Positions 1-9,059 of a DNA stretch of 64,000 nt are shown one piece after another. Under the pieces are notes generated by a model. The model was given only the letters and a program-made list of their open reading frames with translations, was not told where the DNA came from and did not search any database. Source of the stretch: Nocardioides sp. 1609. Lineage in GTDB: Bacteria; Actinomycetota; Actinomycetes; Propionibacteriales; Nocardioidaceae. Position 1 is the stretch's first letter; every line of letters begins with the position of its first letter. The translations under genes were made by a program, and so were the position numbers. The DNA lies in assembly GCF_004522105.1 (NCBI RefSeq), contig NZ_SPUJ01000004.1, positions 620,001-684,000 of the forward strand. Direction: 5' to 3'.

Positions 1-216
1 CTGCCCGACCTGTACGTCGGCCTGCTCAAGGCAGCGGTCTTCGGCCTCCTCGCCGCGATCGTCGCCTCCTACAAGGGGATGAACGCCGGCGGCGGCCCCA
101 AGGGTGTCGGCGACGCCGTCAACGAGTCGGTCGTCATCACCTTCCTGCTGCTCTTCGTCGTCAACTTCGTGATGAGCACCATCTACCTCCAGCTCGTCCC
201 ACCGAAGGCCGGGTGA
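1..216 (+). CDS. MlaE/YrbE-type permease, first of pair (C-terminal part)
   Basis: The reading frame is open from the first base and ends in TGA at 214-216; the N-terminus lies outside the window. The 71 visible residues include the late transmembrane helices and the segment NAGGGPKGVGDAVNESVV, typical of the C-terminus of the MlaE/YrbE permeases that form the membrane channel of Mce lipid importers. It overlaps the next permease by 4 bases (GTGA), so the two are translationally coupled and probably form the YrbEA/YrbEB heterodimer. An MceG/Mkl-type ATPase would be expected further upstream, but this is outside the sequence. Confidence 0.9.
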   Translation: MPDLYVGLLKAAVFGLLAAIVASYKGMNAGGGPKGVGDAVNESVVITFLLLFVVNFVMSTIYLQLVPPKAG

Positions 217-1052
217 CGGGCCCGGTGCCGAACCTGAAGGCGGTCTACCAGAAGCCGGTCAGCGCCCTCGACGACCTCGGGGGCCAGCTCGGCTTCTACC
301 TGCGGGCGCTCGGAGCCGTGCCGAGGACGATCGCGCGCTACCCCAAGGAGATCATGCGGATCCTGGCCGAGGTCACCCTCGGCTCGGGCTCGCTCGCGGT
401 CATCGGCGGCACCGTCGGGGTCATCCTCGGGATGACGTTCTTCACCGGCGCCCAGGTCGGCCTGTCCGGGTACGCCGCGCTCAACCAGCTCGGCACCGCC
501 GCGTTCTCGGGCTTCGTCTCGGCCTACTTCAACACCCGCGAGATCGCCCCGCTGGTCTCCGGCATCGCGCTCGCCGCGACCGTCGGCTGCGGCTTCACCG
601 CCCAGCTGGGCGCGATGCGGATCTCGGAGGAGGTCGACGCGCTCGAGGTGATGGCGATCCCCTCGATGCCGTTCCTCGTCACGACCCGCATCATCGGCGG
701 CCTGATCGCGATCATCCCGCTCTACGTCGTCGGGCTGCTCTCGTCGTACGTCGCGAGCCGGCTGGTGGTGACGAAGTTCTACGGGCAGAGCACGGGCACC
801 TACGACCACTACTTCAACCAGTTCCTCCCACCGGGAGACGTGCTCTGGTCGTTCGGGAAGGTGCTGGTCTTCGCCGTCGTGGTCATCCTGATCCACTGCT
901 ACTACGGCTACAACGCCTCCGGCGGTCCCGCCGGCGTGGGGGTCGCGGTGGGCCGGGCGGTGCGCTCGAGCATCGTCGCGGTCAACGTGATCGACCTGTT
1001 CCTCTCCATGGCGATCTGGGGCACCACCACCACGGTCAGGCTGGCGGGTTGA
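213..1052 (+). CDS. MlaE/YrbE-type permease, second of pair
   Basis: A 279-residue integral membrane protein with several hydrophobic segments and the MlaE-family core QLGAMRISEEVDALEVMAIP, the conserved cytoplasmic coupling segment that contacts the ATPase. The C-terminal NASGGPAGVGVAVGRAVRSS mirrors the first permease. GTG start at 213 overlaps the upstream stop by 4 bases; mceA begins 1 base after the stop. By family it is the second permease half of a Mce ATP-driven lipid/sterol importer; the actual substrate cannot be read from sequence. Confidence 0.93.
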   Translation: MTGPVPNLKAVYQKPVSALDDLGGQLGFYLRALGAVPRTIARYPKEIMRILAEVTLGSGSLAVIGGTVGVILGMTFFTGAQVGLSGYAALNQLGTAAFSGFVSAYFNTREIAPLVSGIALAATVGCGFTAQLGAMRISEEVDALEVMAIPSMPFLVTTRIIGGLIAIIPLYVVGLLSSYVASRLVVTKFYGQSTGTYDHYFNQFLPPGDVLWSFGKVLVFAVVVILIHCYYGYNASGGPAGVGVAVGRAVRSSIVAVNVIDLFLSMAIWGTTTTVRLAG

Positions 1053-1053
1053 G

Positions 1054-2340
1054 ATGACCTCCGTGCTCTCCCGTCCCCGCGTGCTCGGCATCGTCTTCCT
1101 GACGCTGCTGCTGGCGAGCGTCTACCTGACCTTCGCGATCTTCACCAAGAAGTTCGTCCAGTACGACGAGGTGCAGCTCCAGACCTCCTCGATCGGGCTC
1201 CAGCTGCCCAAGCGCGCCGACATCAAGCTGCGTGGCGTCCTGGTCGGCGAGGTGCTCGACTACGAGGCCGACGCCGACGGCGCCTCGGTGACCCTCGGGA
1301 TCTACCCCGACAAGATCGACATGATCCCGGCGAACGTCACCGGCTCGATCGTCCCCAAGACGCTGTTCGGCGAGAAGTACGTCTCGCTCGTCATCCCCGA
1401 CCGGGCCGACGGCGTCCTCGCCGAGGGCGACACGATCACCAGGACCGTGGTGTCCACCGAGGTCGAGGCGGTGCTCAACGACCTGCTGCCGCTGCTCGAG
1501 ACGGTGCAGCCCGCCGAGATCAACAAGACCCTGACCGCCCTGGCGACCGCCCTCGAGGGGCGCGGCGAGCAGATCGGCGAGAGCGTCGAGGTCCTCGACG
1601 GCTACCTGCAGCGGCTCAACCCGCGCATCCCGGAGCTGGTCGAGGACCTGCGGCTGACCTCCGACGTCGCCGCCATCTACACCGAGATCCTGCCCGAGGT
1701 CGCCGAGACCCTCGACAACGCCGTGGTCACCACGAGCACCCTCGAGGACCGCGAGAAGAAGCTCAACGACCTCTTCGTCGACGTCGCCGGCTTCTCCGAC
1801 AGCGCCCGCACGTTCCTGGCCGACAACGAGGAGAACATCGTCCGCTTCGGCGAGCTCGGGGTGGCCCAGCTGCGGCTCCTGGCCCGCTACTCGACCGAGT
1901 TCCCGTGCCTGACCGGCGGCATCGTCCGGGCCGGGGCGGGGCAGGCCGAGGCGTTCCGCAACTTCAAGCTGCACATCGTGCTCGAGACGCTGCCGCGGCA
2001 GCCGCGCAAGTACGACGTCGACGACCGGCCCCGCGTCTCGGTGAGCGGCGGCCCGACCTGCCTCAACCTGCCCGACCCCCCGTGGGACCAGGCCAACCCG
2101 GTCAAGCGGATCCCCGACTTCGACGACGGTGTCGACCGCCCCACCGGCAAGGGCACCACCCGCGTCGGGACGCCGTACCTCCTGCGGGACGGGACGGGGT
2201 TCCAGGGCAGCGTCGGTGAGTACGACCTCTACCGCGACCTCCTCGCGCCCGGCCTCGGCGTCACCGCCGACGAGGTCGGCGACCTCGGGCCGCTGCTGAT
2301 GAGCCCGATGGCCCGGGGTGCGGAGGTGTCGGTGCAGTGA
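1054..2340 (+). CDS. MCE family protein, first (MceA-like)
   Basis: A 428-residue substrate-binding protein of a Mce lipid importer. An N-terminal membrane anchor lies at about residues 9-30, followed by an MCE domain at about 38-118 (VQLQTSSIGLQLPKRADIKL begins it) and a long helical region rich in charged heptads, then a proline-rich tail with a Cys pair. MCE proteins A-F are thought to form a hexameric tube carrying lipid across the cell envelope to the permeases. ATG start lies one base after the permease stop. It overlaps the next MCE gene by 4 bases. Confidence 0.93.
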   Translation: MTSVLSRPRVLGIVFLTLLLASVYLTFAIFTKKFVQYDEVQLQTSSIGLQLPKRADIKLRGVLVGEVLDYEADADGASVTLGIYPDKIDMIPANVTGSIVPKTLFGEKYVSLVIPDRADGVLAEGDTITRTVVSTEVEAVLNDLLPLLETVQPAEINKTLTALATALEGRGEQIGESVEVLDGYLQRLNPRIPELVEDLRLTSDVAAIYTEILPEVAETLDNAVVTTSTLEDREKKLNDLFVDVAGFSDSARTFLADNEENIVRFGELGVAQLRLLARYSTEFPCLTGGIVRAGAGQAEAFRNFKLHIVLETLPRQPRKYDVDDRPRVSVSGGPTCLNLPDPPWDQANPVKRIPDFDDGVDRPTGKGTTRVGTPYLLRDGTGFQGSVGEYDLYRDLLAPGLGVTADEVGDLGPLLMSPMARGAEVSVQ

Positions 2341-3389
2341 GGATCCTCGACGCCAAGACGCTCTCGGCCACGGTCAAGCTCGCCATCTTCATGCTCGTCA
2401 CGATCATGGCGACCGGCCTGCTGGTCATCGTCATCGGCAACATCAGCTTCCAGGGCTCGCGCGACTACAAGGCGGTCTTCGAGGACGTCACCGGGGTGGT
2501 CGAGGGCGACGACGTCCGGATCGCCGGGGTGAGGGTCGGCACCGTCAAGGACATCCAGGTCGTCGACGGCACCAAGGGCGGCCCCGACAAGATGGCCGAG
2601 GTCAGCTTCACCGTCGAGAAGGGCACCGAGCTGACCGAGTCGACGTTCGCCGCGATCCGGTTCCGCAACCTCGTCGGGCAGCGCTACCTCTCGCTGAGCC
2701 AGGGGATCGGCGAGGACGGCGTCCTCGACGCGGGCGCCACCATCCCCGCCTCGCGCACCGACGAGGCCCTCGACCTCACCCAGCTCTTCAACGGCTTCAA
2801 GCCGCTGTTTCAGGCCCTCTCGCCCGACGACGTCAACAAGCTGTCGTTCGAGGTCATCCAGGTCTTCCAGGGCGAGGGCGGGACGCTCGAGGGACTGCTC
2901 CAGAGCACCGCCTCGGTCACCTCGACGCTCGCCGACCGGGACGCCGTCATCGGTCAGCTGCTCGAGAACCTCGACTACGTCCTGGACCACATCGCCGACC
3001 GGGACACCCAGCTCTCGGCGTTGATCGAGAACTTCCGGACCCTCGTCGCCGGCCTCAAGAGCGACCGCCGGGCGATCCTGGACTCCTTCGAGGGCATCAC
3101 GCAGCTCACCACCGCCACCGCCGACCTCGTCCAGGGGGTGCGCCCGCCGTTCGTCGAGGACATCAAGGAGCTGCGCCGGCTCACGAAGAACATCGACGAC
3201 AACAAGGCCGAGCTCGACCGGGCGCTCCAGGTGCTGCCGATCAAGCTCGAGAAGATCGGCCGGACCGCCATCTACGGCTCGTGGTTCAACTTCTACCTCT
3301 GCGACTTCAAGGGCCGCGTCCGGCTGCCCGGCCTCGACCTGCCGCCGGTCAACGTCCAGCTCGGCGCCGAGAGGTGTGACCTGGGATGA
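2337..3389 (+). CDS. MCE family protein, second (MceB-like)
   Basis: A 350-residue MCE protein: N-terminal transmembrane anchor (about residues 9-31), MCE domain at about 40-118 with GVRVGTVKDIQVV and the conserved RFRNLVGQRYLSL, then a coiled-coil-rich C-terminal half. It ends with a Cys-containing segment, as other MceB proteins do. GTG start at 2337 overlaps the mceA stop (GTGA). The next canonical MCE start is 55 bases downstream, the only gap between consecutive MCE genes in this operon. Confidence 0.93.
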   Translation: MRILDAKTLSATVKLAIFMLVTIMATGLLVIVIGNISFQGSRDYKAVFEDVTGVVEGDDVRIAGVRVGTVKDIQVVDGTKGGPDKMAEVSFTVEKGTELTESTFAAIRFRNLVGQRYLSLSQGIGEDGVLDAGATIPASRTDEALDLTQLFNGFKPLFQALSPDDVNKLSFEVIQVFQGEGGTLEGLLQSTASVTSTLADRDAVIGQLLENLDYVLDHIADRDTQLSALIENFRTLVAGLKSDRRAILDSFEGITQLTTATADLVQGVRPPFVEDIKELRRLTKNIDDNKAELDRALQVLPIKLEKIGRTAIYGSWFNFYLCDFKGRVRLPGLDLPPVNVQLGAERCDLG

Positions 3390-3448
3390 ACCACCCCACC
3401 CGCCCCGCCCCGCTGCTCCCGCGACCCATCGATCGGGGACCCCGGTGA
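3386..3448 (+). other. possible 20-codon linker ORF between mceB and mceC
   Basis: An ATG at 3386 overlaps the mceB stop (ATGA) and a frame of 20 codons (MNHPTRPAPLLPRPIDRGPR) ends in TGA at 3446-3448, which overlaps the GTG start of mceC (GTGA). It is proline/arginine rich with no recognised domain. It could simply carry ribosomes from mceB to mceC by termination-reinitiation. The double overlap may be chance in GC-rich sequence, so it is not offered as a firm gene. Confidence 0.3.
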
Positions 3449-4443
3449 AGCCCTTCCGTGACCGCAACCCCGTCGTCGTCGGCGCCGCCGGCATCATGGT
3501 GATCGTGCTGCTGCTCCTGGCGGCGTTCCGTGCGCAGGACCTCCCGCTCATCGGCGGCGGCGACACCTACCACGCCCTGTTCGAGGACGCCGGCGGGCTC
3601 AAGGCCAACGACGAGGTCCGCCTGGCCGGCGTCCGGGTCGGCAAGGTCGAGGAGATCGGGCTCGACGGCGGCAAGGTCAAGGTGACCTTCCGCGTCGACA
3701 CCGACGCCCAGTTCGGCGCCGAGACCGGCGCCTCGATCCAGGTGAAGACCCTGCTGGGCTCGATGTACCTCTCGCTCGAGCCCGCCGGCGACGACCAGCT
3801 GGAGGCCGACTCGGTGATCCCCGCCGAGCGCACCAGCGAGCCGTTCTCGGTCACCGAGGCCTTCGAGGGGCTGGCCGACACCATCGGGGACGGCGAGACC
3901 GACCCGGGCATCGACACCGACCAGCTGGCCGAGTCCCTCTCGGTGCTCGCCGACCTGACCCGCAACACCCCGGAGGAGTTCCGCGGGGCCCTCGACGGGC
4001 TGTCCCGGCTGTCCTCCAACCTCGCCGACCGCGACGACGAGCTGAACTCGCTGCTGCAGAACCTGAAGCGGGTCTCGACCGTGCTCGACGACCGCGACGA
4101 GGACATCGTCTCGCTCATGGAGGACGCCGACACCTTGTTCGAGGCGCTCCTGCAGCGCCGCCAGCAGCTGCACGACCTGCTCGTCGGCACCCGGACCCTC
4201 TCGACCGAGCTGACCCGGCTGGTGCGGCAGAGCCGGTCCGACCTCGCGCCGGCGCTCCAGCAGCTCGACAGCGTCGTCGACGTCATCACCAAGAACGAGG
4301 ACAACCTCGACAACAGCCTGCGGCTGATGGCGCCCTTCTACCGCGTCTTCGCCAACACCCTGGGCACCGGCCCGTGGTTCGACACCTACATCCAGAACCT
4401 GCCCCCGATCCCCAACATCCCGAACGGAGGGCTGGGCGGATGA
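3445..4443 (+). CDS. MCE family protein, third (MceC-like)
   Basis: A 332-residue MCE protein beginning VKPFRDRNPVVVGAAGIM, the usual MceC-type start just before the membrane anchor (about residues 8-30). The MCE domain follows (GVRVGKVEEIGLDGGKV, then TLLGSMYLSLEP), then a long helical region. GTG 3445 is chosen over GTG 3376, which would add 23 proline-rich residues and sits only one base after its purine run; 3445 has GGGGA about 5 bases ahead. The 3' end overlaps the next gene by 4 bases. Confidence 0.9.
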   Translation: MKPFRDRNPVVVGAAGIMVIVLLLLAAFRAQDLPLIGGGDTYHALFEDAGGLKANDEVRLAGVRVGKVEEIGLDGGKVKVTFRVDTDAQFGAETGASIQVKTLLGSMYLSLEPAGDDQLEADSVIPAERTSEPFSVTEAFEGLADTIGDGETDPGIDTDQLAESLSVLADLTRNTPEEFRGALDGLSRLSSNLADRDDELNSLLQNLKRVSTVLDDRDEDIVSLMEDADTLFEALLQRRQQLHDLLVGTRTLSTELTRLVRQSRSDLAPALQQLDSVVDVITKNEDNLDNSLRLMAPFYRVFANTLGTGPWFDTYIQNLPPIPNIPNGGLGG

Positions 4444-5639
4444 GTGACGGAGCCCTGAGCCTGCGACGCGCCGTCGTCCCGCTCGTCCTGCTGATGCTCG
4501 TGGCCGCGGCCGGCCTGACGCTGTTCCAGGACGGTGAGCAGGACAAGACGGTGACCGCCTGGTTCCCGCGCACCGTCTCGCTCTACGAGGGCAGCGACGT
4601 CCGGGTCCTGGGTGTGCCGGTCGGGGAGGTCGAGTCGATCACCCCGGAGGGCACCCGGGTGAAGGTCGTGATGACCTACGACCCCGAGGTGCGGCTACCG
4701 CGGGACGCGAAGGCCGTCATCGTCTCCCCGGCGATCGTCGGCGACCGCTACGTCCAGCTCACGCCGGCCTACACCGAGGGCGCCGAGATGGCCGACGGCG
4801 CCGAGCTGGAGACGCTCAGCCAGGTGCCGCTGGAGCTCGACGAGATCTACTCCAGCCTCGACCGGCTCACCGTCGCCCTCGGGCCGAACGGCGCGAACGC
4901 CGACGGCGCGCTCACCGACCTGCTCCAGGTCACCGCCGACAACTTCGGCGGCCAGGGCGAGCAGTTCAACCAGACCATCGAGGACGTCGGCCGGCTCAGC
5001 GAGACGCTCGACGACAACAAGGAGGAGCTCTTCGGCGCCGCCGCCGAGCTGCAGAAGTTCATTACCACCCTGGCCGACAACGACCAGACGGTGCGCGACT
5101 TCAACGACTCCCTCGGCCGGGTGTCCACGCTGCTCGCCGGGGAGCGCAAGGAGCTCGCCGGCTCCCTCGAGAACCTCGGGATTGCCCTCGACCAGGTCTC
5201 CGGCTTCGTCCGGGAGAACCGGGAGATCCTCAGCGAGAACATCACCGGCCTCAACCGCGTCGCCAAGGTCCTGGTCAAGCAGCGCAAGGCCCTCGACGAG
5301 ACCCTGCGGGTCGCCCCGCTGGCCCTCAACAACCTGCAGCTGACCTACAACCCCGACACCGGCACCCTCGACACGAACGCCAACATCTCCAACCTCGTCA
5401 ACGAGATCACCTCCGACCCGGCCGCCGTGCTGTGCGCGCTGGTGAGCGCCAACGACGAGAACGGCGACGTGTGCGACCTCATCCAGACGCTCCCGCTCCC
5501 GCGGGCCGCGACCTTCGGGCCCGGCACCGGATCGCTGTACGAGAACCCGTCGGACCCGACGCTCGGCGGCTTCGTGCCGACCGGCGCGACCGCCGGAGCC
5601 ACCACCACCACGACCACGACCTCGGGAGGCGAGAGGTGA
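4440..5639 (+). CDS. MCE family protein, fourth (MceD-like)
   Basis: A 399-residue MCE protein. N-terminal anchor at about residues 11-30, MCE domain with VRVLGVPVGEVESITPEG and the PAIVGDRYVQL motif, then a coiled-coil region and a C-terminal Cys pair (VLCALVSANDENGDVCDL). It ends in a low-complexity Thr/Gly tail (GATAGATTTTTTTSGG). ATG at 4440 overlaps the mceC stop (ATGA) and is preceded by GGAGGGC. This start is preferred to an upstream in-frame ATG at 4374 that would lie inside mceC. Confidence 0.92.
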   Translation: MSDGALSLRRAVVPLVLLMLVAAAGLTLFQDGEQDKTVTAWFPRTVSLYEGSDVRVLGVPVGEVESITPEGTRVKVVMTYDPEVRLPRDAKAVIVSPAIVGDRYVQLTPAYTEGAEMADGAELETLSQVPLELDEIYSSLDRLTVALGPNGANADGALTDLLQVTADNFGGQGEQFNQTIEDVGRLSETLDDNKEELFGAAAELQKFITTLADNDQTVRDFNDSLGRVSTLLAGERKELAGSLENLGIALDQVSGFVRENREILSENITGLNRVAKVLVKQRKALDETLRVAPLALNNLQLTYNPDTGTLDTNANISNLVNEITSDPAAVLCALVSANDENGDVCDLIQTLPLPRAATFGPGTGSLYENPSDPTLGGFVPTGATAGATTTTTTTSGGER

Positions 5640-7072
5640 ACCGCCTCGTGCGCACCCTGGTCGCGCTGGTCCTGGGCAGCGTCGTGCTGTCCGGCTGCGA
5701 CTTCGACGTCTACGAGCTGCCGCTCCCGGGCGGCACCGACGTGGGCGAGGACCCCCTCACGGTCACCGTCGAGTTCGAGGACGTGCTCGACCTCGTGCCG
5801 CAGTCGAACGTGCGGGTCAACGACGTCGCCGTCGGGCGGGTGACGTCGGTGGAGCTGGAGGGCTACCACGCCGAGGTGACCCTGCTGCTCCGCAACGACA
5901 CCGAGCTGCCCGCGGACGCCGTCGCCTCGATCCGTCAGACCAGCCTGCTCGGCGAGAAGTTCGTGTCGCTGGCCGCCCCCGCCGGTGGTGGCCGGGGCCG
6001 GCTCGCCGACGGCGCGGTCATCCCGCTCGAGCGCAGCGGCCGCAACCCCGAGGTGGAGGAGGTGCTCGGGGCACTCAGCCTGGTCCTCAACGGCGGCGGC
6101 ATCGACAAGCTGCGCACGATCTCCACCGAGGTCAACGACGCCCTCGAGGGCCGGGAGGGCTCCTTCCGCTCGGTCCTCACGCAGGTGGCCGACCTGATGG
6201 CCCAGCTGGACGAGAACAAGACCGACATCGTCGATGCGATCAGGTCGCTCAACGAGCTCTCCATCGAGGTGCGCCGGCAGCAGCCGAGCATCGACAACGC
6301 CCTCGACGAGCTGCCGAGCGCGCTGCTCTCGATCGACCGGCAGCGGGGCGACCTGGTGCGGATGCTCACCTCGCTCGAGCGGCTCGGCGACGTCGGCGTG
6401 CGTGTCATCAACCGGTCCAAGGACGACACCGTCACCGCGCTGCGGCTGCTCGACCCCGTGCTCGAGCAGCTCGCGAACTCCGGCGACGACCTCGTCAACT
6501 CGTTCAACGCGATCCTCACCTACCCCTTCGTCGACGAGGTCGTCGGCCGTGACCCGCAGGTCGCCCGCAACCTGCACATGGGCGACTACGTGAACCTGTC
6601 GGTCCAGCTCGACCTCGACCTCACCGACCTGCCCGACGTCCCGGGCATCCCCTGCGACCCGCTGAGCTCGGTCCCCGACGACCTGCCCCTGGTGCAGATC
6701 GACCTCGACGGGCTGTGCCAGGCCGCCCAGGACGCGATCGCGGAGTGCCTCAACGCCCCGTCGCTGCGCGAGTGCCGCGACCTGCCCGCCGGCGTCATCC
6801 AGGCGGTGTGCGCCAACGTGCAGCTCCCCGTCCTGTGCGGGGTCCTCGGCGGCGTCACCGGCGGCGGCGGCACCCCGGGTGTGCCCGGCGTTCCCGGGCT
6901 GCCGCCGCTGCCGGAGGTGCCCGACCTCGGCGACATCCTCGACGGGCTGCTCGACCCCCGCCCGGCGCCCGGCGGCTCCGACACCACCCGCCGGACCACG
7001 CTCGGCGAGCTGGCGGAGTACTACGACCCGGCCCTCGTGACCCTGCTGACCCCTGGGATGGTGACGCGATGA
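5636..7072 (+). CDS. MCE family lipoprotein, fifth (MceE/LprK-like)
   Basis: A 478-residue MCE protein with a lipoprotein signal: hydrophobic stretch VRTLVALVLGSVVLSGC with lipobox LSGC, so it is expected to be lipid-anchored outside the cytoplasmic membrane. In mce operons the fifth MCE gene is regularly the lipoprotein. The MCE domain is at about residues 40-120 (VRVNDVAVGRVTSVELEGYH, SLLGEKFVSL). A Cys-rich and then Gly/Pro-rich tail follows the helical region. GTG 5636 overlaps the upstream stop by 4 bases behind GGGAGGCGAGAG. Confidence 0.93.
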   Translation: MNRLVRTLVALVLGSVVLSGCDFDVYELPLPGGTDVGEDPLTVTVEFEDVLDLVPQSNVRVNDVAVGRVTSVELEGYHAEVTLLLRNDTELPADAVASIRQTSLLGEKFVSLAAPAGGGRGRLADGAVIPLERSGRNPEVEEVLGALSLVLNGGGIDKLRTISTEVNDALEGREGSFRSVLTQVADLMAQLDENKTDIVDAIRSLNELSIEVRRQQPSIDNALDELPSALLSIDRQRGDLVRMLTSLERLGDVGVRVINRSKDDTVTALRLLDPVLEQLANSGDDLVNSFNAILTYPFVDEVVGRDPQVARNLHMGDYVNLSVQLDLDLTDLPDVPGIPCDPLSSVPDDLPLVQIDLDGLCQAAQDAIAECLNAPSLRECRDLPAGVIQAVCANVQLPVLCGVLGGVTGGGGTPGVPGVPGLPPLPEVPDLGDILDGLLDPRPAPGGSDTTRRTTLGELAEYYDPALVTLLTPGMVTR

Positions 7073-8364
7073 TCACCCGTCGCACCAAGGCCCAGCTGGT
7101 GGTCTTCGTGATCATCACGCTGGTCGGCGTCACCTACGTCGGCGCGCGCTACGCCCGTCTCGACAAGGTGGTGCGTGACGACGCCTACGCCGTGACCGCC
7201 CACTTCTCCGAGGCCGGCGGCATCTTCGCCGGCGCCGAGGTCACCTACCGCGGCGTGGGCGTCGGCACCGTCGACCGGCTCGAGCTGACCGAGGAGGGGG
7301 TCGACGTCGTCCTCGAGATCGACGACGAGCACGACGACATCCCCGCCGACGCCATCGCCCTGGTCGGCAACCGGTCCGCGGTCGGGGAGCAGTACGTCGA
7401 GCTCCAGCCCAAGGTGGACCCGGCTGACGGCGTCGCCGTCCTCGAGGAGGGCGCCGAGATCGCCAACGCCGACACCCGGACGCCGATCGCCACCGAGACC
7501 CTGCTGGCCGACCTCGCGACCACGGTCGGCTCCGTCGACCGCGACGCGCTCCGCACCACCGTGACCGAGCTCGGCGACGCCTTCGAGGACTCCGGGCCCG
7601 ACCTGCAGAAGATCATCGACACCGGCACGTCGTTCATCGACGCCGCCAACGAGAACTTCGACATCACCACCCGGCTGATCGAGGACAGCAACACCGTGCT
7701 GTCGACCCAGGTGTTCTCGGAGAGCTCGCTGCGCACCTTCGCCAAGCAGCTGGCCCTCTTCAGCGGCACCCTGGCCGACGCCGATCCCGACCTGCGCCGG
7801 GTCATCGACGAGGGGTCGTTCGCGGCCAACCAGCTGCGCGGGCTGATCGAGGACAACCGCGTCGAGCTCGGCGACCTCCTCAACAACCTGGTCACGACCG
7901 GCAACGTCGTGGTGCAGCACCTCGACGGCATCGAGCAGGTGCTGGTGCTCTACCCCTACATCGTCGAGGGCGGCGTCACCGTCGCCTCGAAGGACCCGGT
8001 CACCGGGCTGTACGACGCACACTTCGGCCTGGTCATCACCGACGCGGTGCCCTGCACGGCCGGCTACGAGGGTACCGACAAGCGCAGCCCGCAGGACCGC
8101 TTCGAGGACCCGCCGATGAACGAGGACGCCCGCTGCACCGAGCCGGCGTCGGTCACCAACGCGCGCGGTGCCCAGAACCTGCCACCGCGTGCGGCGACCG
8201 GGTACGACGCCCCCACCGTGGCCTCCTACGACCCGGAGACCGGCGCGGTCACCTGGACCGGCGACGGTGCCGGCCCGCTCCCGACCACCGGTAGCGTGGC
8301 TCCGCCGTCCCTCGGAAGGGAGTCGTGGAAGTGGTTGTACCTCGAGCCCATGACCGGGCCGTGA
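7069..8364 (+). CDS. MCE family protein, sixth (MceF-like)
   Basis: A 431-residue MCE protein: MITRRTKAQLVVFVIITLVG begins the anchor, the MCE domain follows (FAGAEVTYRGVGVGTVDRLE, GNRSAVGEQYVELQP), then helical segments and a C-terminal domain with spaced Cys residues. It completes an A-F set of six MCE subunits in canonical order. ATG 7069 overlaps the mceE stop (ATGA). The 3' end overlaps or abuts the next membrane-protein gene, depending on its start. Confidence 0.93.
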   Translation: MITRRTKAQLVVFVIITLVGVTYVGARYARLDKVVRDDAYAVTAHFSEAGGIFAGAEVTYRGVGVGTVDRLELTEEGVDVVLEIDDEHDDIPADAIALVGNRSAVGEQYVELQPKVDPADGVAVLEEGAEIANADTRTPIATETLLADLATTVGSVDRDALRTTVTELGDAFEDSGPDLQKIIDTGTSFIDAANENFDITTRLIEDSNTVLSTQVFSESSLRTFAKQLALFSGTLADADPDLRRVIDEGSFAANQLRGLIEDNRVELGDLLNNLVTTGNVVVQHLDGIEQVLVLYPYIVEGGVTVASKDPVTGLYDAHFGLVITDAVPCTAGYEGTDKRSPQDRFEDPPMNEDARCTEPASVTNARGAQNLPPRAATGYDAPTVASYDPETGAVTWTGDGAGPLPTTGSVAPPSLGRESWKWLYLEPMTGP

Positions 8365-9059
8365 CGGCGCGGCGACTGACGGTCCTGGCGGTCGTGCTCG
8401 CGGTGGTCGCCGCCGCCGGCATCGGCGTCCTGGCCTTCCGCTTCTCCGCCGACACCGAGGGCGACCTCGGCGACCGGGTCCGGCAGCTCTTCGCCGGCCA
8501 GGAGCCGGCGGCCGAGCAGGCCGCCGCCACCGACGACGCCAGGACGCGAGAGCTGGTGATGAGCCGGGCCAACCAGTTCGTGCTCCGCACCAACACCTAC
8601 GGCCCCTCCGACCTCGACGAGCAGAACGCCCTGCCCGGCTACGCCGACGGCGTCCGCGAGCTGGTGACGGCCAAGCTGGAGGTCAGCTTCGAGGAGAACC
8701 TGACCCTGGCCGAGCAGTCGGTCGCGGAGGCCGGGTACGCCCGCACGGTGCAGCTCTACGCGACCGGCCTGGAGTCGCTCGAGGGCGACCGAGCCTCGGT
8801 GCTGGTGACGGGGGCGGTGTCCGGTTCCTACCCCGACCCGGAGCAGGACGGTCGGATCGAGGACGAGCCGCTCCAGTTCCGCTACCAGGTGACCCTCATC
8901 GAGACCGAGGGGGAGTGGCTGGTCGACAGCTTCACGCCGGTCGTGGGCCTCGAGGACGAGGCGCAGCCGACGACGCCGTCGTCGCCCGCCGAGGAGACCG
9001 AGCCGCCCGACGGGTCGACCGGCAAGAACCCGACCGGTGGCAAGGGAGGGCGAGGATGA
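8325..9059 (+). CDS. Mce-associated membrane protein
   Basis: A protein of 232-244 residues with one N-terminal transmembrane helix (TVLAVVLAVVAAAGIGVLAF) and an extracytoplasmic alpha+beta domain of the Mce-associated (Mas/SnoaL-like) type, ending in an acidic/Pro-rich tail. Such proteins follow mceF in actinobacterial operons and are thought to stabilise the complex. Three in-frame GTG starts are possible: 8325 and 8331 lie after GGAAGGGAG, and 8361 forms a GTGA overlap with mceF. The first is used here because of the ribosome-binding site. Confidence 0.85.
   Translation: MEVVVPRAHDRAVTARRLTVLAVVLAVVAAAGIGVLAFRFSADTEGDLGDRVRQLFAGQEPAAEQAAATDDARTRELVMSRANQFVLRTNTYGPSDLDEQNALPGYADGVRELVTAKLEVSFEENLTLAEQSVAEAGYARTVQLYATGLESLEGDRASVLVTGAVSGSYPDPEQDGRIEDEPLQFRYQVTLIETEGEWLVDSFTPVVGLEDEAQPTTPSSPAEETEPPDGSTGKNPTGGKGGRG

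Noticed and set aside
8915..9058. Longer N-terminus for the J-like protein
   Set aside because: The extension lies inside the upstream gene in another frame; ATG 9056 with an ATGA overlap and the J-like start right after it is far more likely.
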